This document shows, one piece after another, positions 1 through 7,106 of a stretch of DNA of 15,079 bases. The notes below the pieces were generated by a model that saw only the letters and a program-made list of their open reading frames with translations, was not told where the DNA came from and ran no database searches. The first letter of the stretch is position 1, and every line of letters starts with the position of its first letter. The position numbers and the translations under genes were made by a program. This stretch comes from JBLIRR01 sp049472395 (lineage in GTDB: Bacteria > SZUA-182 > DTGQ01 > JBLIRR01): the NCBI GenBank assembly GCA_049472395.1, contig JBLIRR010000073.1:1-15079 (forward strand), in the 5' to 3' direction.

Positions 1-98
1 GATATTATCTTTGGCAATTATCGTATTGTAGCACGAAAAAGCATGAGAGCAAAACCGGCCTGCGGATTCGGTCCACTGGAACGGTTCTACGTTAGAAA
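1..98 (-). repeat. attC site, family A (partial, cut by window edge)
   Basis: Only the arm next to the toxin gene is visible. On the plus strand, cggcctgcggattcggtcc followed by a gttag core at 91-95 matches the same arm of the attC sites at 728-861 and 2128-2262. The inverse core on the minus strand (TTTCTAAC) is the exact complement of the first bases of the toxin/antitoxin cassette (TTAGAAA, next to 728). This ties the two ends to one cassette. The other half of the site lies off the window. Confidence 0.7.
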
Positions 99-160
99 AT
101 GCTTTTCATCTTTACAATGAAGTGGCATATTTTTTTGAGTGCAGCGATGAGCAAGAAAAA

Positions 161-457
161 TTACTTAATTCTATTAACATAATAGTCTGGTTTACGATGT
201 TGATGAGCAATTGCAGTGATCAATATCTTATCTTCTTCAGGAATATATAGAACTAAGTAAGGAAATCTTTTTAATAGAAATTTATGAGTGTGTTTTCCAA
301 CTTTTTTCCAAGCTGTAGGAAACTTCTGAATTAATATGACAGCTTCCATTAATTCTTTAAGAAACTGAAATCCGAGACCTGGGAGTTGATCATTATAATA
401 TTCTATCGCATCATCTAACTCTTTATCTGATGGAGGAAGAAAAAGAATTTCCTTCAT
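161..457 (-). CDS. ParE/RelE-superfamily toxin of a type II toxin-antitoxin pair
   Basis: This 98-residue protein has the ParE/RelE toxin layout. An N-terminal helical hairpin (about residues 8-45) is followed by the strand pattern around KRFPYLVLY (63-71) and the C-terminal HQHRKPDYY segment (85-93), which corresponds to the family's H..R.P.YW ending. Family members either inhibit DNA gyrase (ParE) or cleave ribosome-bound mRNA (RelE). The sequence alone does not say which, though the FPY and R.P.YY motifs fit the ParE-like branch. Its ATG overlaps the antitoxin stop by four bases (ATGA), so the two genes are translationally coupled with the antitoxin first. It is the last gene of an integron cassette, about 60 bases ahead of the attC at 1-98. 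Length is normal and nothing is broken. Toxin-antitoxin cassettes are common in large arrays and are thought to stabilise them. Confidence 0.88.
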   Translation of the reverse strand: MKEILFLPPSDKELDDAIEYYNDQLPGLGFQFLKELMEAVILIQKFPTAWKKVGKHTHKFLLKRFPYLVLYIPEEDKILITAIAHQHRKPDYYVNRIK

Positions 458-666
458 TCTGAATATTTCTTTTTAATTTTTTCTAAAGGAATAGCTTTGA
501 TTTTACCTTCATTATAAGCATTATATCTAGCCTCGGATTCGGCTATCCATTCTTTTTCTATTTCTGGATTTGGCTTATCTAAGCTTTCAAGCATTTTTTC
601 AATTAAATGGATTTTTTCGATGGGTTTTAAATTTAATGCTTTTTTTTCTAGTTGTTTAGTAATCAT
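454..666 (-). CDS. Antitoxin of the putative addiction module family
   Basis: This 70-residue, highly charged protein matches the small 'addiction module component' antitoxins usually found upstream of ParE-like toxins. The diagnostic block is L.P.EK..LIEK.LESLDKP (about residues 13-32), followed by an acidic EKEWIAESEARY stretch and the basic tail EKIKKKYSE. In the family this protein wraps and neutralises the toxin. Autoregulation of the promoter is likely but not visible here. It starts at ATG 666 behind a weak AAGAG ribosome site and sits 61 bases inside the attC core at 728-732. It therefore opens the cassette and carries its own promoter (692-720). Overlap with the toxin gene supports one bicistronic message. 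Confidence 0.87.
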   Translation of the reverse strand: MITKQLEKKALNLKPIEKIHLIEKMLESLDKPNPEIEKEWIAESEARYNAYNEGKIKAIPLEKIKKKYSE

Positions 667-691
667 TATGTTCTCTTGTTATTTATTCTTA

Positions 692-720
692 ATTATATCA
701 TATTTTGCTATACATATAAA
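692..720 (-). promoter_or_regulatory. Sigma-70-like promoter of the toxin-antitoxin cassette
   Basis: On the minus strand a TTTATA box (plus 715-720) is separated by 17 bases from a perfect TATAAT (plus 692-697), 26 bases upstream of the antitoxin ATG. The match and spacing are good, but the region is very AT-rich, so chance similarity is possible. An internal promoter is typical of toxin-antitoxin cassettes, which must be expressed wherever they sit in the array. Confidence 0.5.
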
Positions 721-727
721 TTTTTTT

Positions 728-861
728 CTAATGTATGAGATCACCGGACAAAACCGCTGATAAAACAATGAGTTATCTTAAATAAATAAGTAATCTAAAC
801 GCAGCCGAGTAATGCAAAAATCGGCCTGCAGTTTTGGTCCGCGTGCATCGATTGTTAGGAG
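728..861 (-). repeat. attC site, family A
   Basis: An imperfect inverted repeat of about 134 bases lies between the toxin-antitoxin and secreted-protein cassettes. On the plus strand the left arm is ctaatgtatgagatcaccgg then acaaaaccgc. The right arm is ctgcagttttggtccgcg then tgcatcgattgttag. The arms pair with bulges and enclose an AT-rich loop, as in integron recombination sites folded from single-stranded DNA. The inverse core CTCCTAAC is complementary to TTAGGAG located just upstream of the 873-1733 gene start, marking that stretch as one cassette. Confidence 0.8.
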
Positions 862-872
862 CTGTTCTAATA

Positions 873-1733
873 CTAATAGCACCTAAAACAGCTTATTTGG
901 GAACCTGTAATTTTCTTAAATTCTTCACAAATTTTTTTTCGTTCAATTGCAAAAGGATGAATAAATTGATAGGTATATGTGTACATTTGCTTACTAATTT
1001 TATAATTTTTGAATTGCCAAATTAATTCTTTATCTTTAATAATATCTGGTGATTTTGAATCATAGTCTCCATTAGGTATAAAATATTTCAATGGAATAAT
1101 ATTGTTTTTAATTTTTAAATTGAATTCAATTAATGGGATAATTGGTTCAGACCAAAATTTTTCTGTATAAATAGAGAAATTGTTGAGAATTCTCCCTGGA
1201 AAACCCTCATGGGGAATAGCTTCAAAATATTTTAATTCAATTTGTCTTATTTGCTTTGAATTAAATTCTAATTCAAAAACTCCCCATAAATGGCCTACAA
1301 TAGTACCGTCGACATATTCTAGGCCTTCTGATATCTCCTTTTTAGTCATCTCTTTAACGTCTACATGTGTACCAACATCTTTTAAATATCCAAATTTTTT
1401 CTTATGTTCAACTATAGTACCATCTACTTGAATTTTAGTATCACTATCATTTGCTTCAGAAAGACAATTGTAACAGTAAATCATACCAAATTTAAATGTA
1501 TTACGTTTGCCATTATTTTGAATCTTATATAATTTTTTTATCACAGTTCCTTTATCAGTTATTGTTATCTCTATTTTTTCAGAGTCAATTTTTAAAAATC
1601 TACTACCTTCATTTAAAGGAAAAATACCTTTAGCAACAACGCCATCGGTATCATTCATTGAATAACTTGATTTAGCAGTGATCATCAAGACAATAAGTAA
1701 TAATAATTTTAATAAATTTTTGTTTTTCTTCAT
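873..1733 (-). CDS. Secreted protein of unknown function (cassette gene)
   Basis: This 286-residue protein opens with a clear signal peptide: basic MKKNKN, a hydrophobic core to about residue 20, then small residues near AKSSYS. The mature part is mostly predicted beta strands. One segment (about residues 44-85: KIDSEKIEITITDKG...KKLYKIQNNGKRNTFKFGMIY) resembles the opening of DUF4424-like periplasmic proteins, where a strand pair is followed by a 'YxfxNxg' motif. The match is weak and I make no functional claim. Five cysteines cluster in two places (YCYNCL about 86-91 and ISCFRCY at the C-terminus), so disulphides or metal binding are possible. The start is fixed by a perfect AGGAGG seven bases upstream. 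The stop lies 12 bases before the attC inverse core, the usual tight cassette layout. No frame defects are seen. Confidence 0.75.
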   Translation of the reverse strand: MKKNKNLLKLLLLIVLMITAKSSYSMNDTDGVVAKGIFPLNEGSRFLKIDSEKIEITITDKGTVIKKLYKIQNNGKRNTFKFGMIYCYNCLSEANDSDTKIQVDGTIVEHKKKFGYLKDVGTHVDVKEMTKKEISEGLEYVDGTIVGHLWGVFELEFNSKQIRQIELKYFEAIPHEGFPGRILNNFSIYTEKFWSEPIIPLIEFNLKIKNNIIPLKYFIPNGDYDSKSPDIIKDKELIWQFKNYKISKQMYTYTYQFIHPFAIERKKICEEFKKITGSQISCFRCY

Positions 1734-1739
1734 GATTTT

Positions 1740-1745
1740 CCTCCT
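1740..1745 (-). promoter_or_regulatory. Strong Shine-Dalgarno inside a cassette core site
   Basis: AGGAGG lies seven bases before the ATG at 1733. It forms part of GTTAGGAGG, so the ribosome site overlaps the recombination core that begins this cassette. This is the strongest ribosome site in the window and settles the start codon. Confidence 0.7.
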
Positions 1746-1747
1746 AA

Positions 1748-2127
1748 CAATTCATTAAGGTAAAAATAATGTTATATAATACTCTTTAGAGATAATCATT
1801 GGAACAATAATCCGATAATAAATCCAAAAAACGATAAAAAATTGTCTATAATAAATTTGCTTCGCAATTTACACAATATTTTGTCTATAATAAGATAATA
1901 ATCTATATTTTCGACATAGAAGAAAATAATTATGTTAATAATATCGGAGAATAAAAAAATAACATCGGATAATCGAAATCAGGAGATGGAAGGTGAAAAT
2001 ATGAACGACAGGTACTTTCCGATCATTACTATTTTTGTTCATGCCATTTCCGATGAAGAGGCCTGCTTCTTTATAACCTATTGATTTTCTATTAGTTTTC
2101 TTTCTCAATACGGTACAAATGAGCAGT
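1748..2127. other. Gene-less AT-rich stretch, probable decayed cassette
   Basis: No convincing gene is seen. The minus-strand frame at 1935-2150 runs into the attC and has no recognisable features. The left edge, plus-strand cctaacaattcattaagg, resembles a canonical attC arm, and the right part (2058-2127) repeats the leader of the 97-residue cassette at 14287-14356. The 13-base word ttgtctataataa occurs twice (about 1842 and 1881), and ccgataata/atcggataa variants recur. Together these suggest a separate small cassette whose own attC has decayed. Confidence 0.4.
2058..2127 (-). repeat. Cassette leader repeat, copy 1
   Basis: This roughly 70-base stretch is homologous to 14287-14356, judged by eye at more than 70% identity (plus strand: gaggcctgcttctttataac against gaggtctgcttctttttaca). 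Both copies directly abut a family A attC at the same base (agtataatgta), so each begins a cassette on the minus strand. Reading frames are not conserved between the copies, which argues for non-coding DNA, for example a promoter or untranslated leader. Confidence 0.55.
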
Positions 2128-2262
2128 ATAATGTAAAGATCACCGGTCAAAACAGCTGATAAAACAATAATTTATCTTTAATAAACTAGTTTTCTAACCA
2201 CAGCCGGATATGGCAAAAAATTAGCCTGCGGTTTTGATCCGAGTGCATCGATTTGTTAGCCC
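2128..2262 (-). repeat. attC site, family A
   Basis: This site shares both arms with 728-861: plus-strand agatcaccggtcaaaacagc at the left and gcctgcggttttgatccgag then tgcatcgatttgttag at the right. The central AT-rich loop differs. The inverse core on the minus strand, GGGCTAAC, is complementary to TTAGCCC at the start of the 2290-2709 cassette. The left core is degenerate (ATTAT in place of ATTAG). Confidence 0.8.
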
Positions 2263-2289
2263 ATATCTATCAATAGATTGAGATTGAAG

Positions 2290-2709
2290 TTATTTAGGAT
2301 TCTCCTTTTTCTGGAAAATTATTTTAACACTTTTACGTGTTAGTGTCCAAATAGTAGAAAAGATAAAAAGTAATATCGTAAATGATGCGGCTTGTAGTTC
2401 TACATTTTTTGGGAATAAGCTATAACTATATAAGATAAAAATGAAAAGCCAGTGGATGGTAAGTAAATAGCAAAGAGTAATAATGAGCCTACGAGCCTTT
2501 TTCATGAATATAGCTATCACGTTAATCAAAGAAATAAATATGTTTTCTATCCAAAAGATTGAACCACCTGCAAGATGAAGAGGATACCATTTATTGTCAG
2601 GAAACCAACAACCTGTTGTGTCTACTAAATGAGGAAATAGATAGTAAAAGATGGAAAGCAACATCCAAATCGATGCTATACTATAAAGTAAATATCTACC
2701 TTTTTTCAT
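2290..2709 (-). CDS. Small integral membrane protein, four predicted helices (cassette gene)
   Basis: This 139-residue protein of unknown function has four hydrophobic stretches at about residues 7-26, 49-69, 75-98 and 107-126. Basic residues sit at both ends (MKKGR and RKSVKIIFQKKENPK), suggesting both termini are cytoplasmic. The first loop carries a single cysteine and aromatics (VDTTGCWFPDNKWYPLHLAGG), similar in feel to small DoxX-like or 'tryptophan-rich' membrane proteins, but no family can be assigned. It starts 18 bases after the upstream attC core at 2723-2727, without a clear ribosome site. It ends 28 bases before the next inverse core. The flanking core and inverse core bases are exact complements, so this is a textbook single-gene cassette of about 600 bp. 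Confidence 0.72.
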   Translation of the reverse strand: MKKGRYLLYSIASIWMLLSIFYYLFPHLVDTTGCWFPDNKWYPLHLAGGSIFWIENIFISLINVIAIFMKKARRLIITLCYLLTIHWLFIFILYSYSLFPKNVELQAASFTILLFIFSTIWTLTRKSVKIIFQKKENPK

Positions 2710-2722
2710 TATTAATTAAGGG

Positions 2723-2860
2723 CTAATGTATGTTTCGCAATCAGAGTGGTCGGAGGACGATGAACCACAAAGTATATAAGGGAATATAAATTGTGATCAA
2801 AAATGAATACTTGAAAATCGAGTAAGCTCCTTCGATCCACTGAATTGCATTATTGGGTGA
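2723..2860 (-). repeat. attC site, family B
   Basis: This site belongs to a second attC family, shared with 8025-8154 and 13374-13497. On the plus strand the left arm is caatcagagtggtcggagga and the right arm is gctccttcgatccactgaat. The arms pair with one or two bulges around an AT-rich loop. The left core (ctaat at 2723) is good, but the right core (attgggtg, 2852-2859) is degenerate and finds no complementary partner near the SIR2 gene upstream. The left tip, aatgtatgtttcgc, is the same as in the family A half-site at 14357-14393, so the tip appears to have been exchanged between families. Confidence 0.75.
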
Positions 2861-2901
2861 TTAATCCTGATTCATCAAATTTACTAGCCCCCTCTTCTCG
2901 A

Positions 2902-4320
2902 TCACAGAATGGCTTTGCAAAACTGGGCCATTTCTCTCATCGCTTTCACTCGATCGGTAATTATAGTCATTTTGTTCTTATCCCATACAGAGAAAACGTA
3001 TCCTTTGGAAAGGCTGCGGATCTTCGAATGGTCTGCAAGAATGTAAACTTCGTCTGCGACACCTATAAATGCATGCTTGATAGACAATTCAGCCTTCGTC
3101 TTTGTCTTTAAGCCGTTTTCATCTAATGCTGTAGCCCCCATGAATGCAATTGTATATACCTTGGAATCACTTAGAGACCGAAGTTGATTATGGGCACTTG
3201 CTTCATCTGGAGTATAAGCCCTTGTGCTAAACCGAAGTGGACCACCGATAATAGTTGTTTTTGCTTCTCCTTTTGACCGCCCAATAGCAGGCATTAACTC
3301 GTCCATGACGAGGGGTGAATTGGTCACTATCCTAACGTTCTTTAGGGATATCGTTCCTTGAAGGGCCTCACGGGTTAGAGATTTAGCTAAATGAAGCGTA
3401 CTTGATCCTGCATCAATTATAATATTTAGCGAATCATTTTTTTGAATAGTATTCTTAATCTTGAGAAGAGCTTTGTTCGCTATTTCCTCTTTCTCATCAA
3501 CACGTTCATCTATTTTTTCGTCCCACTCGAACTCATAAGCAGGGAAAGAAGTTAGTACCTCTTCGACAAATTCCTCGACGCTTTGTTCAATTAAAGTTAC
3601 ACCTAGTTCTTTCAAATACCTTGCTTCAGGACCGCTAGCGTCTTGAAAAACTGCATAGGAACGGACAATGCCTGTTCGACTCGCCTCAGAGAGAATGTGG
3701 CGCATGTTCAAGTCTTTAAGGCTGTAGCCAATGAATAGAAACACTTTTGTGGAAATATCGTACAAAGTTTTTAGCATCTCCAGCATTCTGCTATGACTAT
3801 AATTGAGGAAGTCATTACGAGTTATGACAAATTCATTGCGTAATGTGCTCTTTCGGGCACATCCGTGTGGTTTAAAAACAACACGCTTAGTCGTTTTTAT
3901 TTCTCGTATATCTGCCCCTCGGGTAATGACTTCTGGAGGTTGTTTTGGGCGACAGAGTGCATCCTCTATCAGACTATCAAAATTTGTGGTGTATATCCAA
4001 CAAACATTTGGTAGCTTCCAGAGCTTCTCGTGTATATCTATAGGTCGTTTAGGTATGCCATATAGACCTTTTATCAAATGTATAAGGGCATTTGATCCCT
4101 GATAGAGTTCATAGAACTCCGCAGCGTCCTCTAATGAAACATCAGCAGAATTGCCCAATACTTCTCTGAGAGTAGTTAGCTTGCCTTCAATATATATTGC
4201 ATCATCGAGCAGTTTTGCCAGCAGTTCTTGGGAATTTGGGTATAAGCCATTTGACAAACCAGAACCTACAAACAGCTGAATATTACAATTACCAAAAGAT
4301 TCTTCCAAGTAACTATCCAT
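2902..4320 (-). CDS. SIR2-family putative NADase fused to a DeoR-type sensor domain
   Basis: This 472-residue protein has two domains. Residues 1 to about 260 form a SIR2-like Rossmann domain. It carries FVGSGLSN (17-24), TTNFDS (111-116, with Asn113), KPHG (150-153, His152) and FIGYSLKDLN (197-206). These are the NAD-binding and catalytic motifs kept in SIR2 effectors of Thoeris ThsA and related defence proteins. Residues about 285-465 match the C-terminal sugar-phosphate sensor of DeoR/GlpR regulators: IIIDAGSSTLHLAKSL, VRIVTNS, IIGGPLR, AFMGATALDENG, EVYILADHSKI. The DeoR DNA-binding domain is absent. By analogy with ThsA, where a SLOG domain senses a signal and unleashes the SIR2 NADase, the DeoR domain may bind a small phosphorylated ligand and gate NAD loss; this is inference. 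ATG 4320 follows GAAAGGAAAAA, and a TATAAT lies at 4412-4417. The gene ends about 40 bases before an attC, as a cassette gene would. Confidence 0.85.
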   Translation of the reverse strand: MDSYLEESFGNCNIQLFVGSGLSNGLYPNSQELLAKLLDDAIYIEGKLTTLREVLGNSADVSLEDAAEFYELYQGSNALIHLIKGLYGIPKRPIDIHEKLWKLPNVCWIYTTNFDSLIEDALCRPKQPPEVITRGADIREIKTTKRVVFKPHGCARKSTLRNEFVITRNDFLNYSHSRMLEMLKTLYDISTKVFLFIGYSLKDLNMRHILSEASRTGIVRSYAVFQDASGPEARYLKELGVTLIEQSVEEFVEEVLTSFPAYEFEWDEKIDERVDEKEEIANKALLKIKNTIQKNDSLNIIIDAGSSTLHLAKSLTREALQGTISLKNVRIVTNSPLVMDELMPAIGRSKGEAKTTIIGGPLRFSTRAYTPDEASAHNQLRSLSDSKVYTIAFMGATALDENGLKTKTKAELSIKHAFIGVADEVYILADHSKIRSLSKGYVFSVWDKNKMTIITDRVKAMREMAQFCKAIL

Positions 4321-4467
4321 ATTATGTTTTTCCTTTCTATAAAAGCGTCCAATATCTTACTCACCTGCCGGGATAGCTGCAATACAGATAATATTCTTTG
4401 CTAATTAATTTATTATATCATAAGCATGTATGCAAAAGCGGTCAGCGATGCCGGCCGTGTTGCAGCA

Positions 4468-4518
4468 GAAGGCTAAAGTGGACTGTCTTGAGGCCTTTCC
4501 ACAGTTTTCTGTGCCTTC
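4468..4518. repeat. Nested hairpin between the SIR2 gene and the TIR pseudogene
   Basis: GAAGGC (4468-4473) pairs with GCCTTC (4513-4518), and inside it GTGGA pairs with TCCAC. The structure sits in the intergenic gap upstream of the SIR2 gene. It could be a terminator for the TIR gene, although no T-run follows, or the stem of a third type of degenerate attC. The flanking GTTAAC at 4547-4552 is only a poor core. Confidence 0.3.
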
Positions 4519-4553
4519 GAAAAATAGACTATACCTTTTCTTTGTTAACCGCA

Positions 4554-6043
4554 TTATGTGTTGGTAGCAGATCGCTTTCGTTCCTCGTGTATACGAATCA
4601 CCATAATAGGGTCGGCACCGTGTACTAAATCTGCGAGTTCCTGAGGCAATCTGGCCTCATCGTACGGTGGATAGTAGGTGAATCTCGATACCATCAATCC
4701 CTTTTTGTTTGAAAGCAATTCGTCACTCCTTGTCCACCCATCTCGAATCCCGTGCAGCCTGAAACCAAAAAAGAAGAAGCTGGTCTGACTCTAGTACCAT
4801 GTCTGGCAGAAGCTCACGCCACTTCGCGTTTGGGCGCATCGATATGCAGTCCAGGAATACTCGAAGGCCGCAATGGATCTTCAAGGTTGCAACGCGGTCA
4901 AGAACCCGGAGTCGATCTTCCAAGGCATAGGACGCGAAAGCAGTCCGTGGTGAACTCACTGTTTTGCTCTGCACCTTGTCAGTGGGCTGGTTAGAGACTT
5001 CCAACGGCATCCAGATGCGACAGAGCCTATAACTCTCCACATAAACGTCAAATTTTAGGTCACGGAGTCCTATCGTGTTTTTATCAACGTTAACACGAAA
5101 ATCAAGAATATGTTTTTCTCCTCCCCATTGGAATTCATCCTCTTCGGGATCGACGACCAACTTCTCTCCGTATACTTTTACCTTCACTCTAGTACCGAGT
5201 TCCCAATTTGTACGTCTATGTGCCACTTCGGGATCTAACTGGTTGAGTTGCTTGTCCAATTCAGCTTCTAGAACTGGGTGATAAGCAACGAAGCGCGCGA
5301 GGAAGCTCGCACCAGGATTGGCGATCTTTGGGGCCGAAGCTCCAAGGCGAACTGGAATTCTATTTCCAGAGACTGAAGGCTGTGAAGTCATCTGCTTCTC
5401 GGGGAGCAGATATTTTGCCTTCTGCCAAATACGAAGGCTGATTAGTGCTGCTTTACGCGCCAATGTCTTTTCGTTCTTGCTCCCACGCTCGATAGGCCCT
5501 CGATCAATGGCAGCGGTGCGACCTAGAATAACATCTTTAGTGAAGTCCAAAGTGGAATCGAGGAAAAAATTACATATGAACGCACAACTCATAGCGGAGA
5601 GTAGCTTTTTGCTGTCTGGCAGATCATCCACTGGTATGGCTTTATCAAATGACTTCTCTTGCCATATGATCTTGATCCAAATTTGCGCCTCGCCGCCTGA
5701 GGGAACCGGGACATCGACCAAAAGCTTCGAGAATCACTTGAGTAACTCCATCGACAATAACAGAAAGACTCAGACGCGCTGAAGTACCCAGATCGCGGAA
5801 ATCAGTTGCATCCAGACTGAGATCGAAGAGTACTTGGCCAACCTCCACTAGATGCTCAACAGTGAGCTGAGGGGAAAAGGGAAGTACGAATTCCACAGGG
5901 GTTCTGTTGTTGGCCAAAACAACCTTGAAATCCGCCTCCTCAATCTGAGCGGCGTACTTTGTTACATATTCTGGATAATAACGGGCCTCTTCAAATGCAG
6001 TTTTGACGGCCTCTTTTAGTCCGATTTCTCTATAAGGATCGTA
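4554..6043 (-). pseudogene. Broken TIR-domain protein gene (truncated start, two frameshifts, one stop)
   Basis: Joined frames read as one protein of about 490 residues. The N-terminal part (…YREIGLKEAVKTAFEEARYY…) is of unknown family. A beta-rich segment follows (EFQWGGEKHILDFRV…LKFDVYVESYR…LEVS), and then a C-terminal TIR domain: AFASYALEDRLRVLDRVATL, GLRVFLDCISMRP, LLLFWFQAARDSRWVDKE. Bacterial TIR domains degrade NAD or make cyclic ADP-ribose signals in defence. The damage is as follows. The 5' end stops abruptly at 6043 against an IS91 fragment with no start codon. A frameshift lies near 5715-5725, since 5645-5917 and 4723-5721 overlap in different frames. TGA at 4723-4725 replaces the expected Trp of 'KEWR'. 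After IAFKQKGIDGIEIH a further one-base shift near 4675 restores PPYDEARLPQELADLVHGAD, which ends at TAA 4554-4556. Codon use looks GC-richer than in the cassettes on the left. Confidence 0.78.
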
Positions 6044-6342
6044 TCAAGAAAAAATGGAAAATCATGTCCCTTGATGACATTGAATTTATTAGAAGATTTC
6101 TTCAGCATGTCCTGCCACCCGGATTTATGAAAGTGCGGCACTATGGCTTCTTCAATCCAAATAGTGGACTATCCATTGAAACAATATCCCAGCTCATTAC
6201 CCTTCTCTATGATGTAATCCGTGATCTTTTGCCTAAAGGTCCACCCCCGAGAAAAAAGAGATTTCGGTGCTCGCAGTGCGGACATGAGTTAAAATTTCTG
6301 ACCTTTCTCAAACCTCCCCTGATATGGAGAAATTCAGGATGA
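6031..6342 (+). mobile_element. IS91-family transposase, C-terminal remnant
   Basis: In frame from about 6031 the sequence reads YKDR…KIMSLDDIEFIRRFLQHVLPPGF…VRHYGFF, then ITLLYDVIRDLLPK, basic PPPRKKRFRC and CSQCGHELKFL. This is the C-terminal end of IS91/IS801-type HUH (Y2) transposases, which move by rolling-circle replication. The catalytic tyrosines and His-rich motif lie in the missing N-terminal part, so it is inactive. The fragment meets the TIR pseudogene head-on. About 12 bases (6031-6042, tataaggatcgt) fit both the IS91 'YKDR' and the TIR protein's 'DPY', suggesting a microhomology junction. The ATG at 6064 is internal to the original gene, not a true start. Confidence 0.72.
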
Positions 6343-6607
6343 ATGAAAAATAATATATAAAAAAATAATTTATTGTATTTTTAAAAAACTATAAATACAT
6401 TATATCGCTCTGCGATGAGAGGACAGGTCTATCCAACTACAGATTTTTAAAGGATTTTATAGTGATTTTCAGCAACAAAAGTGAGTGGTTTTTACGAGAG
6501 AAATCCTTGAAACGAATCAAATATAAGTTTTAACTCCAAAAACTTCCCTCAACCAAACCAGGGCTTCTCAACCTTTTCCCCTATCGCTCCACGGCTTCTT
6601 GAACAAT

Positions 6608-6649
6608 GGATTAGTTCTGAGCACTCGTTCCTCGACTCAGAACTAATCC
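6608..6649 (+). terminator. Perfect 14-bp inverted repeat with T-rich tail, possible terminator
   Basis: GGATTAGTTCTGAG and CTCAGAACTAATCC are perfect 14-base arms around a 14-base loop, followed on the plus strand by TTTATTTG. This fits a rho-independent terminator for plus-strand reading from the IS91 remnant. The stem is only moderately GC-rich and the T-run is interrupted. It could instead be the end of a mobile element or part of a recombination site, since GTTAGCGCC follows at 6657-6665. Confidence 0.45.
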
Positions 6650-6881
6650 TTTATTTGTTAGCGCCTTTTGTGGTTTTATTTATCGTATTTACTTTGCCTT
6701 TGCATGGCCTTTCGTTGCTCATACGCTCACTGTGTGAATGCATCATCCTGGAGAAGCCCCGAACTTGTCACAATGTTCCTCTTCTGTTGACGTGTAGTAT
6801 GAAACATCCCCATATTCAGACGGTGTGTGCTTACTGCGCGACGTTGGTTGCCAGGAGTACCACCGTACCGGGTGTCATCGC

Positions 6882-7106
6882 TTAGAATGACGCTGAATAC
6901 GAGCACAGCACTTCGCGATAGCGCGAGGCCCACATGTTTGTGTAAGCACCGCACCTCACCCCGCTTGCCGACGCGACAAGGACGAACGCTGACCCTCTCA
7001 CCACATGTGGAAGAGCGTGAGCAAAGCGGACTTCCATACCACCGTGTGCATGTGACCGAATGCTCATGTACCATTCATCACCAAGACGTGGTGTCCAAGA
7101 CGGCAC
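6882..7106 (-). CDS. Possible small protein of unknown function (weak)
   Basis: A 74-codon frame starts at GTG 7106. It can be read open further upstream without a start codon, almost to the phosphorylase-like stop at 7150. It encodes an evenly mixed, protein-like sequence (PSWTPRLGDEWYMSIRSH…VRFAHALPHVV…SAFVLVASASGVRC). No family is recognised and no ribosome site is seen. The overlapping plus-strand frame is rich in Arg, Ser and Thr, as shadows usually are. It could be the tail of a gene that lost its start, or chance openness in GC-richer DNA. Confidence 0.2.
   Translation of the reverse strand: MPSWTPRLGDEWYMSIRSHAHGGMEVRFAHALPHVVRGSAFVLVASASGVRCGAYTNMWASRYREVLCSYSASF

Noticed and set aside
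834..1431. Plus-strand frames inside the secreted-protein gene
   Set aside because: They are shadows of the minus-strand gene, which has the strong ribosome site and signal peptide.
1842..1893. Two copies of ttgtctataataa as operator or replication iterons
   Set aside because: Only two copies in very AT-rich DNA, with no replication gene nearby.
1935..2150. 71-codon minus-strand frame
   Set aside because: It overlaps the attC arm, has no ribosome site, and its homologous copy at 14287-14356 does not keep the frame.
5318..5782. 154-codon plus-strand frame
   Set aside because: It lies antisense to the TIR pseudogene, is Arg/Ser-rich, and has no family motifs.
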